Shown in pieces: positions 44,691 through 56,300 of a DNA stretch of 64,000 nt. The first letter of the stretch is position 1. Every line of letters starts with the position of its first letter. This DNA comes from Karalla daura (lineage: Eukaryota > Chordata > Actinopteri > Chaetodontiformes > Leiognathidae): NCBI GenBank assembly GCA_029224185.1, contig CM055188.1, positions 20,744,497-20,808,496 on the forward strand, given 5' to 3'. The translations under genes and the position numbers were made by a program. Below the pieces are notes generated by a model. It was given only the letters and a program-made list of their open reading frames with translations. It was not told the DNA's origin and made no database searches.

Positions 44691-46784
44691 CTTTTTATAA
44701 CTAATCAAAGGATACACGCAAAGAAAGGTCCTATGCCTAAAACACGATTCCCTGATATCAACTCAGATGCATCATCTGTGGCTGCGTCTGTGTGCGCTCC
44801 TCTCTGTGGCAATGATTTTGTTGCTGTGCCGCTGAAGGGGGAAGGAAGGGTTCAGGATAGGGATAAACCAAGACTGGAAGGAGTGGGAAAGTGTGCAGGG
44901 GTTAGTCAGTGACAAGTGGTCCTATCATGTGTGCGCCTCTCTATCATGGTAATAAGATCGGTGGGGTGTGGACCTTTTTCAGGCAAAGTGCCCCATTACT
45001 CTGCCCTTTGTTTGGACATGTTTGTTTGATTAAAGTGGGCTCTGATTGTAAATACCTGATTAGCACATCTTTTTTCCCCCTTTTCATTTTCTTTTGTACA
45101 GTGGCACAGTCTCGTTTTGTTTATGCCTTGATTTCCCATTCTTCCTCTGATTGTTCGTTTTCCAATCTCAACTGTTCTGTTTACAACAGATCTGGATTTA
45201 ACAGTTTAAATGTGGCCTATGGGCACCCAGTGCACATGGAGACAGTCCAACACTTCTAAAAGATCAATCTAATGGCGAGGAGGGAAAATCCCCTAATCCC
45301 TCCTTCAGTGCAGACACCTTTGAACTGAAACAATAAAGTCAGGCCCACCCAAATTGTTGGAGGGGTTTGAGTGATCAGCAGCAGTCAAACAGGCGCATGC
45401 ATAGACATGCCAGTAGCTCTAATGAATCACTACAACAATGTGCAAAGCACTCCAATGTGACGTCTTTAATGAGAGCATAAATGCTGTCGGGTGATCGATT
45501 ACGAAGCCAGGAAGCAACGCTCAGTGTACACATGAACAGCACAGAAAGCCAAAGGAAGGAAATGTGTCATTGCCACAAACTGAAATGACATTTAATCAAC
45601 CTGTTGTTTTTCCTAACTTGTGTTCTTTCAATATGTAAAGGGAAAATCAGAGCAACAAAAGTTGCTTTCATGACAGCAGAAGTTGCTTCACGTTGCACAG
45701 CCCTTAAAATGTTATCCCTAAACATTTGTGAATACTGCTTCAAACCTATAACACTTTAAGCATGTAAAAAAGAACACATCTCCACATCATCACCTTTTTT
45801 CCTCACTTTTTATCTCAATATGACTAACTCAATAAGACAGAATCACTAAAGGCAGGATCTCATGGTTTAACTTATGCACCACACTCTTCATCTGTTCATT
45901 GTAAACTCATTCAGCGCAATAATCAGGATCAGAATCACATGTATGTGCCAGAGTATAGAGCATTTAGTCGTCCTGGATTACTACCTGTCCAGTGACAGTT
46001 GAGTGTGTTTGTGTGTGTGCGTGTTTGTGCGCATTTGAATGAGTGGGGGTAGGTGTGGGGCAGTGTGTCTGTGTGTGCGAATGAATGAGGGGGTGGGGGA
46101 GGTGTGAGCATCAACATCATTACATCTCATCCTGAAGTTACACAATCATAGCATTGGTAAAATATCTGACTGTGTGCAGCAGACTAATAACAAGCATGTA
46201 AGTATGGTCTGTAATACTGTGAGGAATTCATATTAATCACACCACACATCCATCCTCATCTTACACCTGTAATGGTTAATAGACACCTGTAAGTTCTGTG
46301 TCCTAACTCCCACCACAAGTGGCCCTCAGTTCTAACCAGGTTTGCATTTTGCACTCATATTGGGGCAGATGTAGAGTTTTTGATGGTCAGTGTCAAACAA
46401 TTAAGAAAAATTCAACTACAACTACAAAAATTCAATACATGTTGACTGGAGACTCTAAATTGACTCTAAATTGTGGGACTGGAGGTGTGTGTATGCCCCA
46501 CAACACACTATTACCTGCCTTCACAATATGCACAATGATGTAGGCTCCCACAAACCCTTGTGACACCATTAATTGGTCATATATTGACAAGGGGATGAGG
46601 GACGAGGTTGGCCATTAGGTAATCATGAAACTCCAGCAAAGATACTAGGAGGCCTCCTGATCACATTGTTATGGCCTCCTGTTTCAGAGAAGCCAGACCA
46701 AACAAAAGTAGACCAAAATGTAGGAAGAGGTGGATTTTTTTTTTCCAACAGAGCACCTGTTGGTTATTCTTTCAATTATCCCTG

Positions 46785-46945
46785 GCCAAGTATTTCATCC
46801 ATTCATTCATTATCTTTCCCACTTTGTACCTGGTTCACAGTGTTGTGGGAGTCTGCTGGAGCCACCCCATGTAAGACAAACGAAGCCAGGGACAGCACCT
46901 GGAGCAAGTTGCCAGCCCATTTCAGGGCTGACCAAGAACTAATGA
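46785..46945. repeat. diverged dispersed teleost repeat
   Basis: Starts with ATCCATTCATTCATTATCTT and contains GGGACAGCACCTGGAGCAAG TTGCCAGCCC, a mutated form of the CCCTGGACAGGTCGCCAGTC core seen at 2.85 kb. Short open frames across it are not genes. Confidence 0.45.
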
Positions 46946-47770
46946 ACCATCTTATCAGGAGACATGTTGGACTGTGTACTTCTTCATTTGATGAATGGGC
47001 TTCAGCTTTAGAATCTACAACAGATCAACAATGTTACATACTTTATACCAATGCATCAACTGGCACCTGTTTGTTGTTATTTTACTGTTAAAAGATTTCA
47101 CTGTCAGTCTGAACCATATTGGGAATTCTTTGAAATGCTGAAAATTGACTTCTCAGATTAAGATGCATTAGTTACAGAAATGTGTCTGGGGGTGATGTGA
47201 CTCTACTTACCTCCTACCCAGAAAGGCAGTATTAAATGTTGTGTGCATTGTGAGACAGGAGTTTAAAGCTTGGTTAAAGCTTGGTTAAAGCAGGAGGTTA
47301 AAGCTGCTGTTCAAAGCTAACATGCTGTAAATAGTACACTTGTTATTTTATCTCGATGCCAACTGCCTGCCTCTCTGCATTCAATCAAAGATCAGGACTT
47401 ATCTGTATGATCTGTTCTGTGTTTGTCTTTTTATTCTCTTCCAAAAAAAGAAATTGCAACCTGTAAGGCAGGATTGTAACACAGATCCATGCTACTCGGA
47501 GGTGTTCTCTAGTTCACTGACTTCTGGATATCTTTGAAATACGTTCTCTCTGGTCTTTATGAGCAGAAAAGAAAAAGAAAACAACATGCATGCAGTAAAA
47601 CTGAGAATCTTTTGATGAAGTAACACTGCTTCCTGTTTGTTGTTCTCATTTGTTATCTCACATCTTCTAAGCCACACTCCCTCAACATCACAGCTGTATC
47701 TCTGAAAAGGCCTACACACAATAGTGGCACAACTGATACGTAAAATGCTAACTTGAAGAAACATAGAAAT

Positions 47771-47970
47771 TCAGAGATGTTGGACGAATGCCATTTTTAA
47801 TCTTGTCTGGTATGTCTTCTGGCCTATAAGAAACATTTTGGATTCCACTCGGCTTGTTCAAAGCAATAAAATGAGTTCCTTCATGATAGGGATATGATAA
47901 CACTACGTTTCCATAGGTCAACGTCACCACATTCAGAGGGTCCCATAACTGCAACACTGCACCCTGAATA
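47771..47970 (-). other. possible terminal coding exon of an unrecognised gene
   Basis: After an acceptor-like TTATTCAG, an open frame of about 65 codons runs to a TAG at 47773-47771 and includes VVLSYPYHEGTHFIALNKPS and YRPEDIPDKIKNGIRP. The composition looks protein-like rather than repeat-derived. About 250 bp upstream on the same strand, 48187-48335 also looks exon-like (FISYLSSKFLKKFNLTPTPQ, then LLHSLPEIISLC). I do not recognise the protein. It could be the end of a small gene, a gene remnant or chance. Confidence 0.3.
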
Positions 47971-49131
47971 ATTCAGTGTCCCCTGTGTGATAAACATTGA
48001 TGTTACCTCACAAGCATTTTTATGGCACCACTGTAAATGTTCTCATATTACAGAAATGTGAACAATTCCTCACTTTATGTTGACGGCAAAAATCACATGT
48101 CCACATAAAGAAACAAACACTGACTGACACATCATTGCTTCTGTTACCACAGGGAGTGTGCTATGGGCAGGAGAGGCAGGAGACAGGAGAGGTAAACCAG
48201 AGACATACCCACACACAAACTAATGATCTCAGGGAGGGAGTGAAGCAAAGCATCCTGGGGTGTCGGTGTTAAATTGAATTTCTTGAGGAATTTTGAGGAT
48301 AAATATGATATGAACTCTTTATGTTTACTGTCTTGCATAAGAGTCTCTTTCTCACTGAATTAAATATTTCAGTGAGACTTTGCTCTTTCTTGCAGATGTT
48401 CATCTCCTTTGTCTTTTTTCCTTAATGCTAAAAATAAAAATGAAACAAACCCCCCACACACACAGCCATGACTTAAACGTCCCCCTATTGCTTGTGATAT
48501 CTCCACTGCATCTGTCACAAGCTCTCTCTCCTCACGTCTCTCCAGCTCTAGAAGTCACTCCTTGCATACAGTTCAGCTACTGCAAGAACTCACCCTGATC
48601 ACTGATGGTGGTCATCAGTGATCAGGGTGACTTCTGATTTCGACCGACTTCTGATTTCTCCTCTGGGACTTTGGAGTCAAAATTGACATGGCTGTATGCC
48701 CTTAGAAAAGGACACTTTTATGTTGGGGAATGAATGCTGTAGGTGAACAAAACAGTCAAAACCAAGAATACAGTCGTACAAGTTATTCGATAACTTGTGT
48801 GACAGAATAATTTGCTTTTGTTGAGGTATGATTGCGTTGATTCTTTTGAGAGCCATGTTCTGGTTTATGACACATTTTTTTTACTTTTTTATTAATTATA
48901 CTTAACGTGTGTATGTATATGTGATTTAATGTTAATAATAATTATCATTAAATACACACATACAGAAAACATGCTGTTGCGTAAAATGGACACTGGGTGG
49001 CAGCACTAAACAGCAACGTCACAGGGGGCTCTTCATAGAGCAGGGCTGGAGGAACTTCAGTTGTTCTGCGTCGTCACATATGAGTGACTTTCATTCCATT
49101 TATGTCTCTATCAGAATCAGAATAGGTCAAC

Positions 49132-49262
<131 letters not shown>

Positions 49263-51289
49263 ACAACACAACCTCACGTGCACGCCTGACCTGGATGACC
49301 CCCCCCTGCTGGACCCTTAGCTGCCCACAGTGCCTCATGCAGTGCATCACCTCTACTCTATAATTCACATTACACACCATTATAATTACAAATAGCATAA
49401 ACCAATTAAATGAAGAAATAACAGTGAAATAGGAAACAACAAAACAGATGATAATAAATGAAGAAAAGGGGGTCCCTGTGTCTGATTGACACGTCGGTCC
49501 CACAGTAGTCAATGGTGTAGTCTGGGTGGATCAGCTGTACTTATTATTTCATTTGATATGTGTCAAAGAAGAAATGGCACGTGTCAGGCCAGCATGGCAC
49601 CAGGATGAAAAGCTGCTTGTCATAGCTGGTGGTATCCGGCTCTCCTCGGGAACAATCAGGCCAGGTCTCGCCATCCTGAGCCACAGTTACACAACAATCT
49701 TCTGACAAAAGGAGTAAACTTTGGACCGTTTGCTTGAGAGGACTGTTAAATCTTTGTACTTCTCTATTCCTCTCCTCACCCTCTCCATAATCTTAAATAC
49801 ACCACTTTACTGGATCCAGGAACATTTTCATGAACTTTCCCAAAATCTACTACAACTAGAGATTTCCTCATTACAGATTTCAGCCCTTCCTAAGCTCAAT
49901 GGTTCTAACCAAGGTTTTTGGCTCTGAAAAGCAGTTTTTTTCACTTTTTTGTGTCATTTGTACAGCCCTAGTAAGCATTTTGCAAATTATATGATTTAAG
50001 TAAGAATAAAATGTTTTAATAATGTTGCCTTCAGGTATTGCTGCTACATGTAAACAAATGGTTTGTTCTTTTCTTCCTAACCCCAGCCAATTCCTGACTG
50101 ATCCAAGCATTGATTGTATATCTCCAATATACACAAATTTCATATAGGGGTTGGAACAGACAGACTGTAGGCACTTGTATTGTTTATATTTACAATCTAT
50201 AAGAAACAATGCTTTGAATGAAATGCAACAGCACAATAAAAACACTTTGGGACTTGGGATGGAACACAAGTCAGATTTGAGATACTTAGTGATGTCTATT
50301 CATTCCCCGATAGATAACAAGGTTCCTGATCATGCAGCCAGAGTAGGACAACCTCTTACTTTAAACACAACGATCCAGAAATATAGCCCATGATATCCTC
50401 ATCCAGAAAACAAATCAAGAAAAGGGTTACGTTTGTATCCTCACCTCCTATTTTATTTATTTTCTTGAGGATATTCGCTTGAGGATTCTGGGAGGTATTT
50501 CTTTTTCCACACTGCTCTTTCATACAATGCGCTCTAAAAACTGAGCCACTTACGTAATTACGACAAGCCTCTGGCCTGGATAATCCATTTCCCTTCCCGT
50601 TCTCTTACGAGGGTGTTTATTGCTTAGGTGCTCTTTCATTCATCATATCCAGTATGATATCACCATAGGGTGACCAGACATCCCTGATTTCTGGAGACAG
50701 CCCTCAGATTCGGCCACTCTGTCCCTGGTCAAGGACTGTCTTCAAAAATGTCCCCAATTTGATCTGGACAGAGAGACAGAGAGAGAGATGGTAAGAGAAA
50801 GAGGGAGAGAGGAAGAGAAAGAGAGCAAGCAAGCAGTGGAAGGAACGTCTCCAGTAGAGAGAGAAGTTCACTGGCCTTTGGGCCTACTGGGTACTGGAGC
50901 CAGCACTCCAACCAGGGGAGCAGATCCCTGCTGCTCAGTGCTGATCGGTCCTTAGTCTCTGGCTTCCTCAGCGCATGTCCACGCCTCCACCCTAAAGAAT
51001 TCTGTGATCAATGGGCAAAACCTGTAAGTTGACAACCTTGAAAGCTTATCCATCGATAGTCTGACAATGTCGTGACCTATACAGCCAGCCCTATTATTGG
51101 AGCTTTGATGATGTCACAATTGCCATGTACCTACCTTGAACAGTCCTATAAATAGGAGCTGTGATGATGCCAGCAATGATGTCCCAGCTGATGGGTTTTC
51201 AGATGGGTTTCGTTTACCAATTTGAACTTCTTAAGTTTGTCATGAAACACACAGCTTCCTATATTATTCTTTCTATAAATCTCCACTTT

Positions 51290-51525
51290 TCTGCAAGGCC
51301 CAGCTCTCCAGCTCCTTAAACTTTCTCCTCCAGAGCCTTGTACTTGTCAGTGCTCTGGTCCAGCTCCGCTTGTTTGAGGCTGGATGAAATGTTCTTCTTT
51401 CTGAGCTATGATTTCACCTCTCAGGGTCCTAATCACTTCCTCTGGCTCAGCAATCTGGTCTTGCAGCTGGCCTACCTGCAGTTTCTTTTGCTCTGCTGGC
51501 CCTTGAACGTGGATGTGAGCAGTTT
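51290..51525 (-). pseudogene. degraded coiled-coil-like coding fragment
   Basis: On the minus strand, pieces such as LQVGQLQDQIAE, EEVIRTLRGEIIAQKEE and TDKYKALEEKV read as a heptad-rich coiled coil. They lie in different frames with stop codons between them. This suggests a retrocopy or dead exon of a coiled-coil protein. The parent gene is not identified. Confidence 0.3.
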
Positions 51526-52689
51526 CATTTGTTTTTCAAATTTTGTCTGCATAGAAGGAGTTATAGTGATGTCCAGTTCTTTAAGAGCGTGACACCACGT
51601 GCACTACTTGAGCCAGACTCAGAAACACAAGATCTGTGCAAGAGCGGGTGTGTCTAGTTGAAGATATGACACGAGTTGGGAGATGTTTGAAGCAGGAGCA
51701 ATTTCTTTAATCTTGAGTGATGCTGAGGCTATGACTGTCTGAATTATACTTTGGTATATTTGTCTTTTTATATAAAGTCTATGGTTTGTCACCAAAATAG
51801 GTCAACATCTTGCCATGCTTGTAGCACAGAGAGTTTTGGAGTGCAAGGATTACATGCACCATGTCGAGCATAAAGCCTCCTCTATCACAGTTATCACTAT
51901 TATTTATATACTGTTATTTCCCTGTGCACAATTTATTGCAAAACACTTATTTAATCTGCGAAAGGTAATGTGAATAAAATGATTTCTCTTCTTCTTAAAT
52001 TGTAAAATATAATAATAATTAAATAGAAAAGAATTACATTTTGATGGAATTTCTGTTCTCTTGTTTTGAGTGTTTTGAGAATTATTTGTCTGAAGGAATT
52101 GATATTACATGTAATCTTCTATCTTTATTTTCAGGGTTTTTGGAATAACAACTGAGGATTGGGCACCACAAGTTCCTCCAAACAGCTACAACTATAGTAG
52201 GAACAAAGTCTGATAGCTCTGAGTTTTTACTCAACCTTTGTTTATTTCTGTTTTTTTTTTTTTTTTGTATTTTGTAAACTACCGGTGGATACTTCTGTGC
52301 AGTGGGGATGCTTCTTTCATTGAAAGTAAAGCAAATCTGTAGGATGCCAGCCTATTCCAGCATTCACCCTTGCACTCCATACTGGTACAAGGCTTGGAAG
52401 TGGAGATAATGTCAACTCTGCCAAGCAAGAGTGATGAGCAGGAGAAACAGGTGAAGACTCACAATGTATGTATTTTTCATATAATAACAATACTTTTGTA
52501 CTTCACACCCAAGGCACCTTCCATTGATAAGACCACTAACCTGACTGATGTAACAGTCGGCTGGATGTTGGTTACGTTCATGAACTGTTTCTGTGTATGT
52601 TTCCCACCTGCGGATCACTGTCTCGTATTGCCGCCCACAGACAGACATTTTTGTATCTTTATGTGTCTATGAGGCCGCCAGCCGCTCAC

Positions 52690-52820
52690 TCCTGAAACGT
52701 ACGTGCTCCGTGACGTCATATGCCTGCGACTGACGCTAACGCTAAAGAGCCACATTTCTGCGGCGGCTAATCGTGCTGATTCCAAGGCTACGATTGCTCA
52801 CACCGCCTAGCAGGTTCAGG
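52690..52820 (+). promoter_or_regulatory. rae1 promoter and probable 5' non-coding exon
   Basis: A CG-rich block in AT-rich surroundings with a consensus cAMP-response element TGACGTCA (52711-52718). A donor-like CAG/GTACAT at about 52819 could end a non-coding exon that splices to the acceptor at 53343-53344 just before the rae1 start codon. No TATA box is apparent. Confidence 0.5.
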
Positions 52821-53354
52821 TACATACATCTGTGTGTATCTGGGTTGTTTTTACACCGTAGTGATTTAAACTGTAGGGCAGGAAAGTGTATGTACGTAGT
52901 CAGTTATTTTATGTGGCGGCTACAGCACCGGAACATATAAAACGAGCTAACATTAGCCGCAATTAACACTCGTTTTGAGTACTTGGTCATTAATATAAAT
53001 GCGGAATTGCGAGTACTTAAGTAGGTATGTGGTATAGTGTTAGTGTAACCGATAAGCATTATAGCTGTAGCTGCCCAAACTCAAGTGTCGGTAGTTAGCA
53101 ATTATATTAGCCGCCCGGATACGCACTTCACTTGGTCCAGTTTGTTGCATTAAAATCCCGCAGATTCGCGTGTCCACAGTGGTAACGTGACTAAATGTAT
53201 GTTGTCTTACAAGTATGTGAGAAATGTAATCAACGCGTGGTTGTGCTGCACACAGTTAGCTGCATAGCGTCATCTCTTGGTCCAGCTTTGGCGCTGTGGA
53301 GTGCATGCCTCATCCAGTGACCCCGTCTCTCTCCATCTTCATAGTGTGTCCACG

Positions 53355-56300
53355 ATGAGTTTGTTCGGTGCCAACACGGGGTTTGGGGCAGGAGGAACCG
53401 GCGTGTTTGGAAACGCAGCGACAGACAGTCACAATCCCATGAAGGTGAGGCAGCAGCATCACCCACGAGATCAAAGAACTCAATGTCTTTTTTTTCAGAG
53501 ATTCTTATGATCCCTGAACTGTACCATCAAGTATGTTCTTTCCCTCAAAATTATATTATGGGGTGGCTTGGTGAACGTCACAGTGAATGCCACCTCACCC
53601 CGTGTCTGGGGCATTCAATATTGAGTGTCCATGTCCTTCGGGTAACTGTACAGGTTTTCTTTGGTGTTTTTCAGGCCCTAATTGACTTAAAATTGTCCCC
53701 AAGGTGTGTGTGTAAGTGTGTGTGTAACAGACGGAGTGTGAAAATGAATGGTATCCTTTTATCCATTATCTTTTGTACTTTTTTACTCAACTGAGAAACT
53801 CCAGCAGTGTGACAAGGTTCCTATCTCCAGCTCACATAGGGTGAAAGATGGGAATACATCTTGGACATGGTGTCCAGTCCTTAACAGAGTACACAAAACT
53901 TTCACGCAGTCATACGAAGAGGCATTTAGAGTCTCCAACTGTCAGTAGTGTATGTTTCAGACTGTGAGAGGCCTACCCAGAGAACCCTAAACACACACAG
54001 GAGAACATGTAAACAACATGCAAAATACGCAGACATGGCCAGGAACTTGTGTTTTGCCTTGAGGCCAGAACACTAACCACTGTGCCACAGTGTGGGCTGA
54101 TTTACTTTTTCCTGGGTTACTTTATCTGACAATGCACTCTGTGTATGTTGAAACAAGTTACACATGGTAATGGTTCATTCATTTCTATAGCATTTTATAG
54201 AAATAACATTCAAAAGGTTCTTCTCACATACAATACAAAAAGAAATAAAATGTTAAATATTGAACAGATTAAAGCACAAATGATAAACAAGAGGTAAGGA
54301 AAAGCTACAACATTCAAACAAAAATACACAATGGACCACAAAGGAATACTCCAAGACAGAGGCTCTGATCATCTTAAGGTGAGTAAAAAGCAAGTTTTAA
54401 AACATGTTTTTATTTAGGCTTGCATATTCTTCTGTGGAGACTACAGACCATGTGTTCAGTTGCAGAGAGTTCTTAAGATTTGGAACCACCAAGGCTGTGT
54501 CCAAAACCACCCCCTAACCTCTTACACCTACATAGTGTATATGTACACTATATACACATAGTGTATAGTGTGCCTACATTAAGTGCCTTACTCTCATTCA
54601 CTAGACATTCGGACAATACTTAAAATGGCGTCCACCTGATTAAGGGCCCTATATAGGGGCCCAAGTCAAAGGCAATTTAGTGGGATAAACAATAGGCCCT
54701 GGCAAAGACTCGAAAGACTGCTTTCAGTTGCCTGGTCATGTGGTGCTCTGTATGTAATGGTGAGTGTTTTGAATTGGATCCTCAACTAAATTGTAGTCCT
54801 GCTGGATTTGGCAGCCTGGCAGTAGCACTCTCGACTATTTCTTGGCTGTGCAGAGAGGCTCCGCTTAGATAGGTGAAAAGATAATTGCAGTAGTCAGGCA
54901 TGAAGGCAAAAGCACTGAATAATATTTGGAAGGTAAGGTTAGATTTATATGGTTATGACAGGTGTCACTTCAGTTTACATTTAGTTCCACATCTCCACTT
55001 TCCCACACAGTGGACTTGCAAACACCTGTGAGATACAATTAGCCTAGAATAAAACTGAATCGCTTATAAAATTACTTGAAGGTACAACTTTATTCCTTTA
55101 ACAAATTGTGTTTTAGAAATGTTTTTAACGGGAAGTTCTACATTTTTAATTATAGAGATTTTTTTTCTCTTCCAGGTCATTGTTATCCAAGGAGTTAGAG
55201 ATTCTTGCAGACAGATGAAAGGCCATCCTTGGATACATTTTTAGTCATTTAGCAGACACTTAAATCCAGAGTAACTGGTGTGGAAGATGACTGGTGACCC
55301 AACATCACAGATCGTTGGGGGCTCCCTATCTTGCACAAGGGACAGTTCAGCTTCTATGCTGCACCAGTCACCATAGTTTTGCGGTTCAATGACAAATTAT
55401 CAGCAAACATTGTGCACACTACACAGAAAAGTTTTTCCCTGTATGTGTTTCTGTTTGTGCTACAGGATGTTGAAGTGACCTCACCTCCAGATGACAGTAT
55501 CAGCTGTTTGGCTTTTAGCCCCCTGACTATGCCGGGAAACTTCCTTATCGGGGGATCCTGGGCCAACGATGTGAGATATTTATTCAGTACTTCAACCTTG
55601 ATGTACACCTTAAAATGAGTTACTGAAGAATATGGATGACACACTAAGTATTGGCTTCTAGTGCAGATAAAGAATGATCATCAATATGCTTTAACTCAGT
55701 AAATGACAGCATGTTTTCAGCTGACTGAATGTGGATCTTCTGAACCCAGGTCAGGTGCTGGGAGGTGCAAGACAATGGACAGACTGTGCCCAAAGCCCAA
55801 CAGATGCACACAGGGCCAGTGTTGGATGTGTGCTGGAGCGATGTAGGTTTTGTCATATAAAGTGATATACAGCCTGTAAAAGATGCTGTCTGCCGGGCCA
55901 CAAAATGAGTTGTGCTCTGTTATTCTACTTAATTAGGATGGAAGCAAGGTCTTCACTGCCTCTTGTGACAAAACAGCCAAGATGTGGGATCTGAACAGCA
56001 ATCAAGCAATGCAGATTGCGCAGGTTGGATAATAGTCCCCAGATCACCTATATGCTCATAGATGTGAAGCAGCATGATTTACCCCCTGCCATTTCTCTCT
56101 ACAGCATGATGGCCCCATCAAAGCAATCCACTGGATAAAAGCCCCAAACTACAACTGTATCATGACTGGCAGCTGGGACAAAACACTGAAGGTGCAATGA
56201 GCATTTCTACAAAGTTGCAAAAATATCTGAAAAAATAAGCACAATGAGACTATGAAATATAACCCCGAAAATACAGTTTGAATAAGCCAGTGAGTGGCTT

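Noticed and set aside
44332..44912. Alternative-frame and antisense open frames over bmp7 exon 1
   Set aside because: High GC in the exon leaves other frames open; the bmp7 frame is unambiguous.
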